In this document: piece by piece, positions 7,409 through 14,501 of the stretch
Position numbering within the stretch: position 1 is the stretch's first letter
Layout: every line of letters begins with the position of its first letter
Assembly (NCBI GenBank): GCA_965220695.1
Contig: OZ244838.1
Span: 5,456,001 to 5,520,000, forward strand
Direction of reading: 5' to 3'
DNA: 64,000 nt
From: UBA9620 sp965220695
Lineage (GTDB): Bacteria > Acidobacteriota > Vicinamibacteria > Vicinamibacterales > UBA8438
The notes under the pieces: generated by a model
Told to the model about the DNA's origin: nothing
The model's input: only the letters and a program-made list of their open reading frames with translations
The model's database searches: none
Translations under genes and position numbers: made by a program

Positions 7409-8825
7409 CGCGGCGCTCACCTCGCGCCTGCTCTGCACGCTCGATGCGCTGCCACGGGGATGGGTGCGCCATGCCGTAGGCATCGGGGTACCGGTGGCGC
7501 TGGCCTGTTACGCGGCGGTCTTTCGCACCAACGGCATCAGCGACCACCTGTGGTTTCTGGGTGATCAGCAGCGCGACTGGCTGGCGGTGCAGGGTGCGTT
7601 CGCCGATTTGCCGCGCGTCGGGACGCCGGTGTCCACCGGCGGGGTCTCATTGGGACCGGTGTTCTACTGGGTGCTGTGGACGATCAGGCAGGTGCTGTCG
7701 CCGGTGTTCGGCAACCTGCCGCACGTCGGCGCGGTCGGGTTGGTGATGCTTCGATCGCTGAGCGACGGTCTGCTCGCTGCGGCGCTGCTGCAACGCGGCG
7801 TGCCGGTCGCCGCCGTGGGGGGCATCCTGCTCGTGCTGGTGTCGTCGCCGTTCGATGGCGCGCTGGCAGCGACGATCTGGAACCCGGGGCTCTCGGTCAC
7901 CTTCGTCAATCTGACGGTGGTGCTGCTGCTCCGCTGGTCGGCGCGACCCTGGACCCTCTGGCGGGTCGGGACGCTGGCGGCGACTGCCTGGCTCGCCGTG
8001 CAGGCGCACACGCCGGCGGTGTTCGTGGCGGCGCCGGTGTTGCTCGCTCTGCTCTGGGTCGCCTCGCGGGACGCGCGTCTGCCGTGGCCCGCGGCACTGC
8101 GCGCGGGGCTGACCGTCGCCGCCGTGGTGCTGGTGTTGCAGCTCCCATTCCTGCTGTCTGACGTCGTGTCGTCGGCGGGGGATGGCGTCGGCGGCCGCAT
8201 GGCTCGCGGTGTGGGGCGTCTCGTCTCGGACCCGTCGTCGATCATGGTGGGGAAGAGCAGCCGTTTCCTCGTTGAGGGGACGGCGCGGCTGTTCGTGACA
8301 CCCGCACAACTGCCCGCGCTCGCACTGTGGATGCTGGCCGGGTTGGGCGCCACGGCGTTCGCCTGGCGCCGCGAGGTCGATCTGCTGGCGGTGTCGATAC
8401 TGCCGGTGGCGTGCGTCTGGCTTGGCGTTGGACTGCTGGAGATAGAGACCGACACCTACTGGCTGTTGTCGTTGTCGGCGCCGCTGGGGCTGGCGCTGCT
8501 GGGCGGGCTGGCCTGGCGGCCCGCCCGACCGCGCGTGGCTGCAGTGCTGGTCTTCGGGCTGCTCGTGACCGCCGCCGCCGGGCAGCCCGGTCGCTGGCGT
8601 GAGTTCGACACGCTGTTCAAGGCGCCCCAATACGGGGCGATCGTGGAGACGCTTCGTGGGGTCGTTGCGGAAGATCTGGCCGTCGCGAGGGTGTCCGGTG
8701 CGGACGCCGCCGCGCGGGCCGTGAATCCGGCGCTCCTGTTCGAACTCGTCGGTGGCGTCCTCGAGACGGAGGGCAGCGCTCTCGAGATCAGCGCGACGGG
8801 CGAGGTGTTGTCTGGCGGACCCTGA
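7371..8825 (+). CDS. Polytopic membrane protein, GT-C glycosyltransferase-like
   Basis: A 484-residue integral membrane protein with about ten hydrophobic segments. The first periplasmic loop contains WFLGDQQRDWLAVQG, where the acidic residues sit just after the first membrane segment as in GT-C/ArnT-type enzymes that use lipid-linked sugars. No other family motif is obvious. The GTG at 7371 overlaps the preceding glycosyltransferase; GTG 7383 is an alternative. It shares its general layout (GDQ motif, large hydrophobic core) with the protein at 12664-14277. The sugar and acceptor are unknown. Confidence 0.6.
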   Translation: MEPIVTGTRRRADAALTSRLLCTLDALPRGWVRHAVGIGVPVALACYAAVFRTNGISDHLWFLGDQQRDWLAVQGAFADLPRVGTPVSTGGVSLGPVFYWVLWTIRQVLSPVFGNLPHVGAVGLVMLRSLSDGLLAAALLQRGVPVAAVGGILLVLVSSPFDGALAATIWNPGLSVTFVNLTVVLLLRWSARPWTLWRVGTLAATAWLAVQAHTPAVFVAAPVLLALLWVASRDARLPWPAALRAGLTVAAVVLVLQLPFLLSDVVSSAGDGVGGRMARGVGRLVSDPSSIMVGKSSRFLVEGTARLFVTPAQLPALALWMLAGLGATAFAWRREVDLLAVSILPVACVWLGVGLLEIETDTYWLLSLSAPLGLALLGGLAWRPARPRVAAVLVFGLLVTAAAGQPGRWREFDTLFKAPQYGAIVETLRGVVAEDLAVARVSGADAAARAVNPALLFELVGGVLETEGSALEISATGEVLSGGP

Positions 8826-8828
8826 CCG

Positions 8829-9059
8829 AGCAGCCCGCGGTGAATGCCCCGCTGAATTCTGCGCTTCCCAGTTGCATTCGATCCCCGCTGAATTCTGCGG
8901 GGCCGCGTTGTTCCGGCTGACGAACAGGGCAACCACAAGGGTTGCCCCTACAGGTCTTGCGTACAACAGGGCAACCACAAGGGTTGCCCCTACGGGCCTT
9001 GCTCAGCGGGCGCAGCGCCGATCTCGGTGCAACGCGGGGTTTCACCACGGACTGCCAGG
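8829..9059 (+). repeat. MITE/REP-like element carrying internal GGGCAACC hairpins
   Basis: The left end AGCAGCCCGCGGTGAATGCC and the right end GGTGCAACGCGGGGTTTCACC...GACTGCCAGG are the inverted ends of the element seen intact at 10468-10632. The middle differs. It has a 17-base direct repeat (8847-8863 and 8883-8899) and two copies of a 29-base unit (8923-8951 and 8965-8993), each forming a GGGCAACC / GGTTGCCC hairpin with an ACAAG loop. No gene is seen in this 274-base gap, so the whole gap is repeat. Confidence 0.65.
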
Positions 9060-9099
9060 GACCGGGTGTCCGTGCGACGAGGGGATTCGCCAGGGGCTG

Positions 9100-10197
9100 T
9101 TACACGAACCGCACCAACTGCACGTTCAGTGAGCGGGTCGGGTGGCCGGCGCCCTTCCACTGGACCAGGATCGGACTCTGGTAGGTGCCCCAGCCGATCT
9201 CGCCGATCCCCTCCCCCTGCCGATCCAGCACCGGGAGACTGATTTTCCGCTTCATCCGCAGAAAGCGGGACACGGGCACCGCCAGCGCCCGGTTCACCAC
9301 CCGCTCCACCACCGATCGGCGCACGCCGACCTGGTCCATGAGCTTGTTGAACACCTGGACCGCGTCGTACTGCGCGTAGTTCAGGGCCTTGGCAGGTATG
9401 GCCCGGGGGGCCTGGATCGCTTCCCGTCCGATCTGCGCCACGAAGCGAAGAGGATTCCGCAAAACCTCTCGAAGGTCATGGGTCATGAGCAGGGTCTCGT
9501 ACTCGTTGACCGTCAGACCCGCGTTGGGTTCGTCCGCGGGCAGGGATACGTCGAAACGGCCGAACGACACCCGGTGCTCCCGCACCAGCGTCTCCAACTG
9601 GTCGATGAGGCCGAGCCGCGGGTCGCGCAGATTCTGGGCATCGATGGGGTGCGGCGACGCTGCCACGCGCATCTGCGTTCGGACGACATCCTCTTCGCCG
9701 CCATAGGCCAGCACCGTGGTGCGGCGGCGCCGGGCGCCGCCGGCGTGGACGCCGTCCAGTTCCACGAACCACACCGGCTCCGATCCCTGCAATTCGTAGG
9801 ACGCGCAATTCCCCAACCCGCCTCCCATGAACGTGAGGTGGGAATCGGCGTTGCGGGGCTCGACGGCGCGCTGCTCGTCGGAGAGCTCGGACCGGAGGTG
9901 GAGCTCGTCGTGCGTGTAGCCGGCGTCAGGCGGAAAGAGCGCGTTGAAGACCTGGAGGTAGTCCTGAATATTGGCGCTGTCGTGGTCCAGCACCTTGGCG
10001 AGGCGCTGATCCAGATAGCCGGCCGTGGTGTGGTCAGAAATGTAGAACGCCTTGGGATACCGGGTGAACTCGGACCCGAACTTCTCGCGCAATTTCCCCC
10101 TGACATCAATCAGTTCGACACGGGATGCGGGCTTGATGCGAAGCGTCGCGTGGAACGGCGCTTCGCCGCTATGCGTATGCCGATTCACCAGGATCAT
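9100..10197 (-). CDS. UPF0047/YjbQ-family protein with C-terminal extension
   Basis: A 365-residue protein. Residues 1-170 match the UPF0047 (YjbQ, secondary thiamine-phosphate synthase-like) fold: SDHTTAGYLDQRLAKVL, an internal stretch with HDELHLRSEL, then NADSHLTFMGGGLGN and PVWFVELDGVHAGGARRR. Normal family members are about 140 residues, so the remaining 200 residues are an extension of unknown function. It is cytoplasmic, with no signal or membrane segment. It appears to be a single gene; the neighbours are repeats and R-M remnants. The physiological reaction of the family is not settled. Confidence 0.65.
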   Translation of the reverse strand: MILVNRHTHSGEAPFHATLRIKPASRVELIDVRGKLREKFGSEFTRYPKAFYISDHTTAGYLDQRLAKVLDHDSANIQDYLQVFNALFPPDAGYTHDELHLRSELSDEQRAVEPRNADSHLTFMGGGLGNCASYELQGSEPVWFVELDGVHAGGARRRRTTVLAYGGEEDVVRTQMRVAASPHPIDAQNLRDPRLGLIDQLETLVREHRVSFGRFDVSLPADEPNAGLTVNEYETLLMTHDLREVLRNPLRFVAQIGREAIQAPRAIPAKALNYAQYDAVQVFNKLMDQVGVRRSVVERVVNRALAVPVSRFLRMKRKISLPVLDRQGEGIGEIGWGTYQSPILVQWKGAGHPTRSLNVQLVRFV

Positions 10198-10333
10198 TGG
10201 CAGCTATCCGGTTCCGTGCCGGAGAATCTCCGTCCGCAATGTAGGACCCTGAATTGCTCCTGTCAAATCCTGACCGGCACACCGTACGCCATCCGAGGCG
10301 GCATTCGATGCTGGCGCAGTCCGGCGGAGCACG

Positions 10334-10466
10334 CCCGGCCGCAACGCGTAGGTCTCGAACTCCGCTGGTGTGAAGTCCATCTCCTTGACGTCGTGCGAGT
10401 TGATACCGTCCCACGTGACGTTGGCGGCGCGCATGTAGGGCCGCATGTTGGGACCGACGGACCGTC
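10334..10466 (-). pseudogene. Remnant of type I restriction specificity subunit (hsdS)
   Basis: About 44 codons on the minus strand read RPYMRAANVTWDGIN followed by DVKEMDFTPAEFETYALRPG. This is the conserved region of HsdS where target recognition domains meet. There is no start, and the frame loses similarity right after RPG, where intact proteins continue DVLL. A repeat element (10468-10632) abuts the upstream side, so the gene was broken there. With the hsdR remnant at 11408-12067 it marks a lost type I R-M locus. Confidence 0.7.
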
Positions 10467-10467
10467 T

Positions 10468-10632
10468 AGCAGCCCGTGGTAAAAGCCCCGCTGCATTCGA
10501 TTGGCGCTGCATCCTGTCTGGCGGCGTTGCTCCTCGGTCACAAATGCCCCAATTTGCTCCCTCGTCGCGCCTTGCCAGCCAGGCGCCGCGCCAATCTCGG
10601 TGCAACGCGGGGTTCTACCACGGGCTGCCAGG
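10468..10632 (+). repeat. Complete copy of the dispersed MITE/REP-like element
   Basis: A 165-base element with long imperfect inverted ends. The left end begins AGCAGCCCGTGGTAAAAGCC and reaches ATTGGCGC; the complement of the right end begins CCTGGCAGCCCGTGGTAGAA and also reaches GATTGGCGC. It has no coding capacity of its own. It sits between the hsdS remnant and vapC, and related ends occur at 6502, 8829, 30934 and after several stop codons. Confidence 0.7.
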
Positions 10633-10700
10633 AGAGCGCTGCCGGCCGAGACGAACCTCGGCAATCTCCGACAAACGAACCTTCGCCCAATGGCCGGTGG

Positions 10701-11099
10701 TCACGCCGCCATCCAGTTCTCCACCCGCAAGTCCGGTACGCGCCCGAATTCGCCGGCATTGTTCGTCACGAGGGTCGCGTCCAGGCTTCGAGCGTGCGCC
10801 GCAATCAGCAGATCGTTCGCGCCAATGGGTTGGCCGCGCTTCGCAAGCGCATGGCGAATCTCACCATAGTGTGTCCCGGCGTCCTGGTTGAACGGCAGGA
10901 TGTCGAGGTCGAGTTGGAATGCTTCCAGCTCCCGCGCGTTCTGGACAACCCTGGCGGAATGCGTAACGCCGTAGCACAACTCCGCGTACGTGATCGAGGA
11001 AATGCAAATCTCGCCGGCGTTCGCTTCGAAGCGGTTCCGCAGCATCTCTTCGCGTTCGTTGATGAGATAGATGCAGATGTTCGTGTCCAGCATGAACAT
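10701..11099 (-). CDS. vapC: VapC-type PIN-domain toxin
   Basis: A 132-residue PIN-domain ribonuclease, the toxin of a type II toxin-antitoxin pair. It begins MFMLDTNICIYLIN, with the first catalytic Asp at residue 5. Further acidic residues are in ITYAELCYG and GANDLLIAAHARSL; the last motif is TLVTNNAGEF, with Asn where some members have Asp. Its ATG overlaps the vapB stop by four bases (ATGA), the usual coupling. It lies inside the remains of a type I restriction locus, a common home for such modules. Family members cleave tRNA or rRNA; the target here is unknown. Confidence 0.9.
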   Translation of the reverse strand: MFMLDTNICIYLINEREEMLRNRFEANAGEICISSITYAELCYGVTHSARVVQNARELEAFQLDLDILPFNQDAGTHYGEIRHALAKRGQPIGANDLLIAAHARSLDATLVTNNAGEFGRVPDLRVENWMAA

Positions 11100-11341
11100 C
11101 AGCGAATCCGATCCCGTTCATCGATCGGCGGCTCACGTCGATCAGGCAGGGATCCGCGCGTAGGGGAGTCGAAGAACGCGCCCCAGTTCTTCCCGTGCGG
11201 ACGCATCGTGAGGCAATCGCCTTCCTTGATCACTTCGACTTCGGACGTGTCGAATCGACACGGCGCCGGCAAACGAACCGCCTGACTGCGGCCGCTCCAG
11301 AACACCTTGGCGATCCCCCTGTACTCGACCGTCTTGGACAT
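11099..11341 (-). CDS. vapB: VapB-type antitoxin (AbrB/MazE-like)
   Basis: An 80-residue antitoxin. The N-terminal half AKVFWSGRSQAVRLPAPCRF and EVEVIKEGDCLTMRP is the swapped-hairpin DNA-binding domain of VapB. The C-terminal tail (about 50-80) would wrap the toxin. The ATG at 11341 was chosen because AGGAGG lies just upstream; an earlier in-frame start gives an unlikely extension. VapB normally neutralises VapC and represses its own operon; no clear operator palindrome was identified. Confidence 0.88.
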   Translation of the reverse strand: MSKTVEYRGIAKVFWSGRSQAVRLPAPCRFDTSEVEVIKEGDCLTMRPHGKNWGAFFDSPTRGSLPDRREPPIDERDRIR

Positions 11342-11407
11342 GACCGCCTCCTCTTCATGGAATATCTCACGATATATACCGCGGCCAGGCGCGTCAAGCA
11401 AACCGGC

Positions 11408-12067
11408 TCATGCCGCCAGCGCCGTGAGGTCGGTGTAGCGGAGCCGCGTCGCGTACGGCTGCGCGTACAAGCACTGGAGGGCGTCGATTTCGTCCTTGTG
11501 CTCCTCGATGAACTGCTCGAACGAGGTGACCAGCGCCTTCGCCTCGAGCGGCTGCGTATCGGCAAGCCGGGTGTCGGACAACCCGGCGCAGTCGACGATG
11601 ACGAAGCGCGTCTTGGCGCTGGCGTCGGGCGTGACCGTGAGCCCGATGAGAAACGTGTCAAAATACTCCAGCACCTGCCGCCAGAACGTGCAGATTGAGC
11701 GGTGGCACTCGTCGATTACGATGACGTCGAAGTACTCCGGCGGGTAGGCGGCGTTGTAGACAACGGGGCGCGGCGTGACGGGCGGGTCGAGTGTGGCGGG
11801 GAGGCCAGTGGCATATTTGTCTGCTTGCAGCTCGACGCCGGTGAGCGGGTAGCCGGCCGGCTTCGCTTCCAGGACGCCTGCGGCCTGCCCATCGATGAAC
11901 AGCAGGTAGTCGGCGAAGCCATGGCCTGCGGCCATTCCGGCCTCGCGCACAGCGACCTCCCGCCCGGCACCGAGGTTCATCGCGTCCCGGTCCTGCACAA
12001 TCCAGCCCGACGCGTCGAGCGCCGCGTCGATTCGCTGGCGGGCGTCTGCTTCCGGCGTGAGCCCCAC
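11408..12067 (-). pseudogene. Internally deleted type I restriction subunit HsdR
   Basis: An open frame of 219 codons that strings together pieces of a roughly 800-residue HsdR. Residues 3-93 are the N-terminal nuclease domain (PEADARQRIDAALDASGW, NLGAGREVAVRE, ADYLLFIDGQAAGVLEAKP). Residues 101-147 are the helicase motif II region (FDVIVIDECHRSI, FWRQVLEYFDTFLIGLTVTP). Residues 151-176 match a more distal segment (KTRFVIVDCAGL). Residues 181-219 match the C-terminal region (SFEQFIEEHKDEIDAL). The Walker A segment and the second motor domain are missing. All junctions keep the frame, which is unusual for neutral decay, but the protein cannot translocate DNA. Confidence 0.8.
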
Positions 12068-12073
12068 GGCCTG

Positions 12074-12394
12074 CTACTCTGTCGTCACGGCAGTGCCGCT
12101 GACCGAGACCATGAGCATGCTGCCGCCCTGGCCGACGACCTCGTAGTCGAGGTCGATGCCGACCACGGCGGTGCCGCCCTGGGCGCGTGCCGCGTCCTCC
12201 ATCTCCCGAAGGGCGATCTCGCGGGCCGTGTGCAGCTCCTTTTCATAGGCGGCCGATCGTCCGCCCACGATGTCGCGGATGCCGGCCAGGAAGTCGCGGA
12301 AGATGTTGGCGCCGACGATGGCCTCGCCGGTTACGATGCCGCGATATTCGCGAATGGTCTTGCCTTCGATAGTTGGGGTCGTGGTCAGGATCAT
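12074..12394 (-). CDS. UPF0145 (YbjQ-like) protein
   Basis: A 106-residue protein of the YbjQ/UPF0145 family, small cytoplasmic proteins that form pentamers and are sometimes labelled heavy-metal-binding. Typical motifs are visible: TTPTIEGKTIREYRGIVTGEAIVGANIFRD, then AREIALREMEDAARAQGGTAVVGIDLDYEVVG near the end (given here as two separate family segments). The ATG at 12394 has GGAGGAGA upstream. It lies six bases downstream of the hsdR remnant in reverse orientation terms and shares its strand; it is probably an independent gene. The biochemical role of the family is unknown. Confidence 0.88.
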   Translation of the reverse strand: MILTTTPTIEGKTIREYRGIVTGEAIVGANIFRDFLAGIRDIVGGRSAAYEKELHTAREIALREMEDAARAQGGTAVVGIDLDYEVVGQGGSMLMVSVSGTAVTTE

Positions 12395-12663
12395 GCGTGA
12401 TCTCCTCCAAGTGGGGCTGTCCATGGCGTCTCGGACCGCTGCCCTCGTGGCGGCGCGGTCCTCGCCGGTTCGCGCGGACAGGCGCTAGTAAGAATATCGG
12501 CCGAAGACCCGCGCGTCGACGTACGGCAGCCGGCCGTTTGCGGGGTCGGCCTTGACGGTCGCCGGCTGCGCCGAAAATACTCACGTGGCGGTCGCGCGTC
12601 CAACGTCGGGGCATCCTGCTTCCGCGCGCGCTGTTCCGCGGGGCCGCCGGCGTGGTCCCCCAC
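12395..12663. other. Intergenic region with a short possible gene remnant
   Basis: No intact gene is seen. On the minus strand a short open stretch ending at about 12487 reads ATVKADPANGRLPYVDARVF then a stop. It looks protein-like but has only about 30 codons and no start, so it may be the tail of a lost gene. Confidence 0.25.
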
Positions 12664-14277
12664 ATGACTCGACCGATCAGAATCATCGCCGCCATCCTGT
12701 GCACGGGCCTCGCGCTGCAGGCGCTGCTCTGGTCGCGTCAATGGGTGTACGGCGACCAGTACGGCTTGTTGACGCCGGCGCTCGAACTGCTCGACACCAA
12801 CCGCCTGCCACCCTATGCCAAGCCCGGAAGCGGCGGCGGACAGATTCCGGGTTCGCTGTTGCCGCTGCTCGTCGGTCTCCCGTTACAGATGTGGGCCGAC
12901 TATCGGGCGCCGGCGCTGCTCATCGGTCTGTTGCACGTTGCCGCCGCCGCCGTCTTGTCGATCTGCCTCGGGCGAGCGCTGGGGACGAGGTTCGCCGCGG
13001 CCTACCTCGCCGTGTACTGGCTGTCGCCCTGGCGCCTCTACCACTCCGGTTTTCTCTGGGAACCGGCGTACGTGTTCCTGCCGGCGGCGTTGCACCTGGT
13101 CAGCGCCTACCGGCTGCGTGTGCAGCGGCATCTGGGCTGGAGCCTGCTGCTCGCCGCCACGCTGACGCTGGCGGTGCAGCTTCACGGCTCGTTCTTCGTG
13201 CTTGTGCTTCTCACCGCCCTGCTCGCCGCGAGGCGGCTCATTCGCCTCGATGTCACGGGGAGCCTCCTCGGTCTGGCGGCCGGTGGGCTCACGCTCGCGC
13301 CCACCGTGCAGGCGCTGCTCGCCGGCACGCTGCCGCGTATCGTGCCACAGGAAACGGAGGACTTCTCGCGGATCCTCGTCGGTCTGCTGAATCTGCTGAA
13401 GAGCATTGCGTACTGGTTGCGTCTCGGCTCGCTGGATATCGGACGTCGGTTGCGGCAGACCAGCTTCGGTGCGGCGGACGGCGCCGATCCGGGAGTCTGG
13501 ACACTGCTCGTCTCCGGCCTGACGACGGTCGTCATCAGCGTGAGCATCGTCTCGATTCTCCTCGCGCTGCTGGCCTCCTGGCGTTACTTCCGGCGCCAGC
13601 CGTCCGGCGGCGCGGCGGACGCCGTGGACCAGGAATCGCCGGCAAGCTGGTTCCGCGCCTACGCCTGGTGGTGTCTGGTTGCGATGTGCGCCGCCGCCGC
13701 GGTGTCTCCGGTACCCGTTCAGGGCTGGCACATCGTGATCGCGTTCCATGCGGCGTGTCTGCCGGTGGCGTCCTGGCTGCACACGGCGTTCCGGGGCTCG
13801 TCGTCTCTGCCGCGGACGACGGCGGCGGCGTTCGTCTTTCTGGAGGTCGTCATCGTGCTCCTGCTGGCCTTCGGGCACCCGATGTACCGTCCGCTCTCGG
13901 GTGACGAGCTGATCCGGCAGGATCTGCCCGACGGCATCCGGCGGCTCATCCCCGACCAGTCCCGCCATCCGCCTGACCGGCCTGACGCCGCCCGTCGCGC
14001 CATGGTTCAAGTCCCCTGTCATATCTTCGAAGCAGCCAGTCCCTTGAATCGAATCTGCCAAGTTCAAGTCCCCTGTCATATCTTCGAAGCAGCCAGTCCC
14101 TTGAATCGAATCTGCCAAGTTCAAGTCCCCTGTCATATCTTCGAAGCAGCCAGTCCCTTGAATCGAATCTGCCATGGTTCAATTCCCCTGTCATATCTTC
14201 GAAGCAACCAGTCCCTTGAATCGAATCTGCCATGGTTCAAGTCCCCTGTCATATCTTCGAAGCAGCCAGTCCCTTGA
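12664..14277 (+). CDS. Polytopic membrane protein, GT-C glycosyltransferase-like, 3' end in repeats
   Basis: A 537-residue integral membrane protein with ten or more hydrophobic segments. After the first segment comes WVYGDQYGLLTPALELLDTN, an acidic periplasmic loop motif like that of the protein at 7371-8825, then FLWEPAYVFLPAALHLV. This fits a GT-C enzyme that uses lipid-linked sugars, but no substrate can be given. From about residue 446 the frame runs into a 57/58-bp tandem repeat and encodes copies of VPCHIFEAASPLNRIC before stopping. The original C-terminus was probably nearer residue 445. ATG 12664 was preferred to a GTG at 12652. Confidence 0.65.
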   Translation: MTRPIRIIAAILCTGLALQALLWSRQWVYGDQYGLLTPALELLDTNRLPPYAKPGSGGGQIPGSLLPLLVGLPLQMWADYRAPALLIGLLHVAAAAVLSICLGRALGTRFAAAYLAVYWLSPWRLYHSGFLWEPAYVFLPAALHLVSAYRLRVQRHLGWSLLLAATLTLAVQLHGSFFVLVLLTALLAARRLIRLDVTGSLLGLAAGGLTLAPTVQALLAGTLPRIVPQETEDFSRILVGLLNLLKSIAYWLRLGSLDIGRRLRQTSFGAADGADPGVWTLLVSGLTTVVISVSIVSILLALLASWRYFRRQPSGGAADAVDQESPASWFRAYAWWCLVAMCAAAAVSPVPVQGWHIVIAFHAACLPVASWLHTAFRGSSSLPRTTAAAFVFLEVVIVLLLAFGHPMYRPLSGDELIRQDLPDGIRRLIPDQSRHPPDRPDAARRAMVQVPCHIFEAASPLNRICQVQVPCHIFEAASPLNRICQVQVPCHIFEAASPLNRICHGSIPLSYLRSNQSLESNLPWFKSPVISSKQPVP

Positions 14278-14330
14278 ATCGAATCTGCCATGGTTCAATT
14301 CCCCTGTCATATCTTCGAATCAACCGATTC
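14001..14330 (+). repeat. 57/58-bp tandem repeat, about 5.8 copies
   Basis: The unit starts GGTTCAAGTCCCCTGTCATA and runs through CTTCGAAGCAGCC and CCTTGAATCGAATCTGCC. The CCCCTGTC box recurs at spacings of 57, 57, 58, 58 and 58 bases, and the last unit decays after 14320. The first units preserve the frame of the upstream gene (57 is a multiple of 3); the 58-base units then shift it. Units vary at a few positions only (for example AAGTC versus AATTC), so the array looks young or homogenised. Confidence 0.95.
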
Positions 14331-14501
14331 ATTGCGTGATGGCGATCAAGGCAGTCGAGACGACTGCCGCGCCACCCTGGCCCGATCGCGAGTCCACGAC
14401 ATGTGGCAATGGACCAGCATGCCGACGTTGCACGTTCCGCCTTCAATGCTGAAGATGCACTGAGACTGACCATGCTGAACCTCGTCGGAACCATCCGACC
14501 G

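Noticed and set aside
9142..10482. A 446-codon plus-strand frame opposite the UPF0047 gene
   Set aside because: The minus strand carries the UPF0047 motifs; the plus frame lacks any and also runs across the hsdS remnant.
10476..11285. Plus-strand frame across the repeat element and opposite vapC
   Set aside because: It covers repeat DNA and the antisense of vapBC; no motif was found.
13946..14233. Minus-strand repeat protein (ADSIQGTGCFEDMTGDLN units) as a real gene
   Set aside because: Several frames stay open across the array because of its periodicity; there is no start signal and the frame breaks where the unit changes to 58 bases.
13946..14325. The 57/58-bp tandem array as a CRISPR array
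   Set aside because: The units are repeats without unique spacers, are longer than CRISPR repeats, and no cas genes are present.
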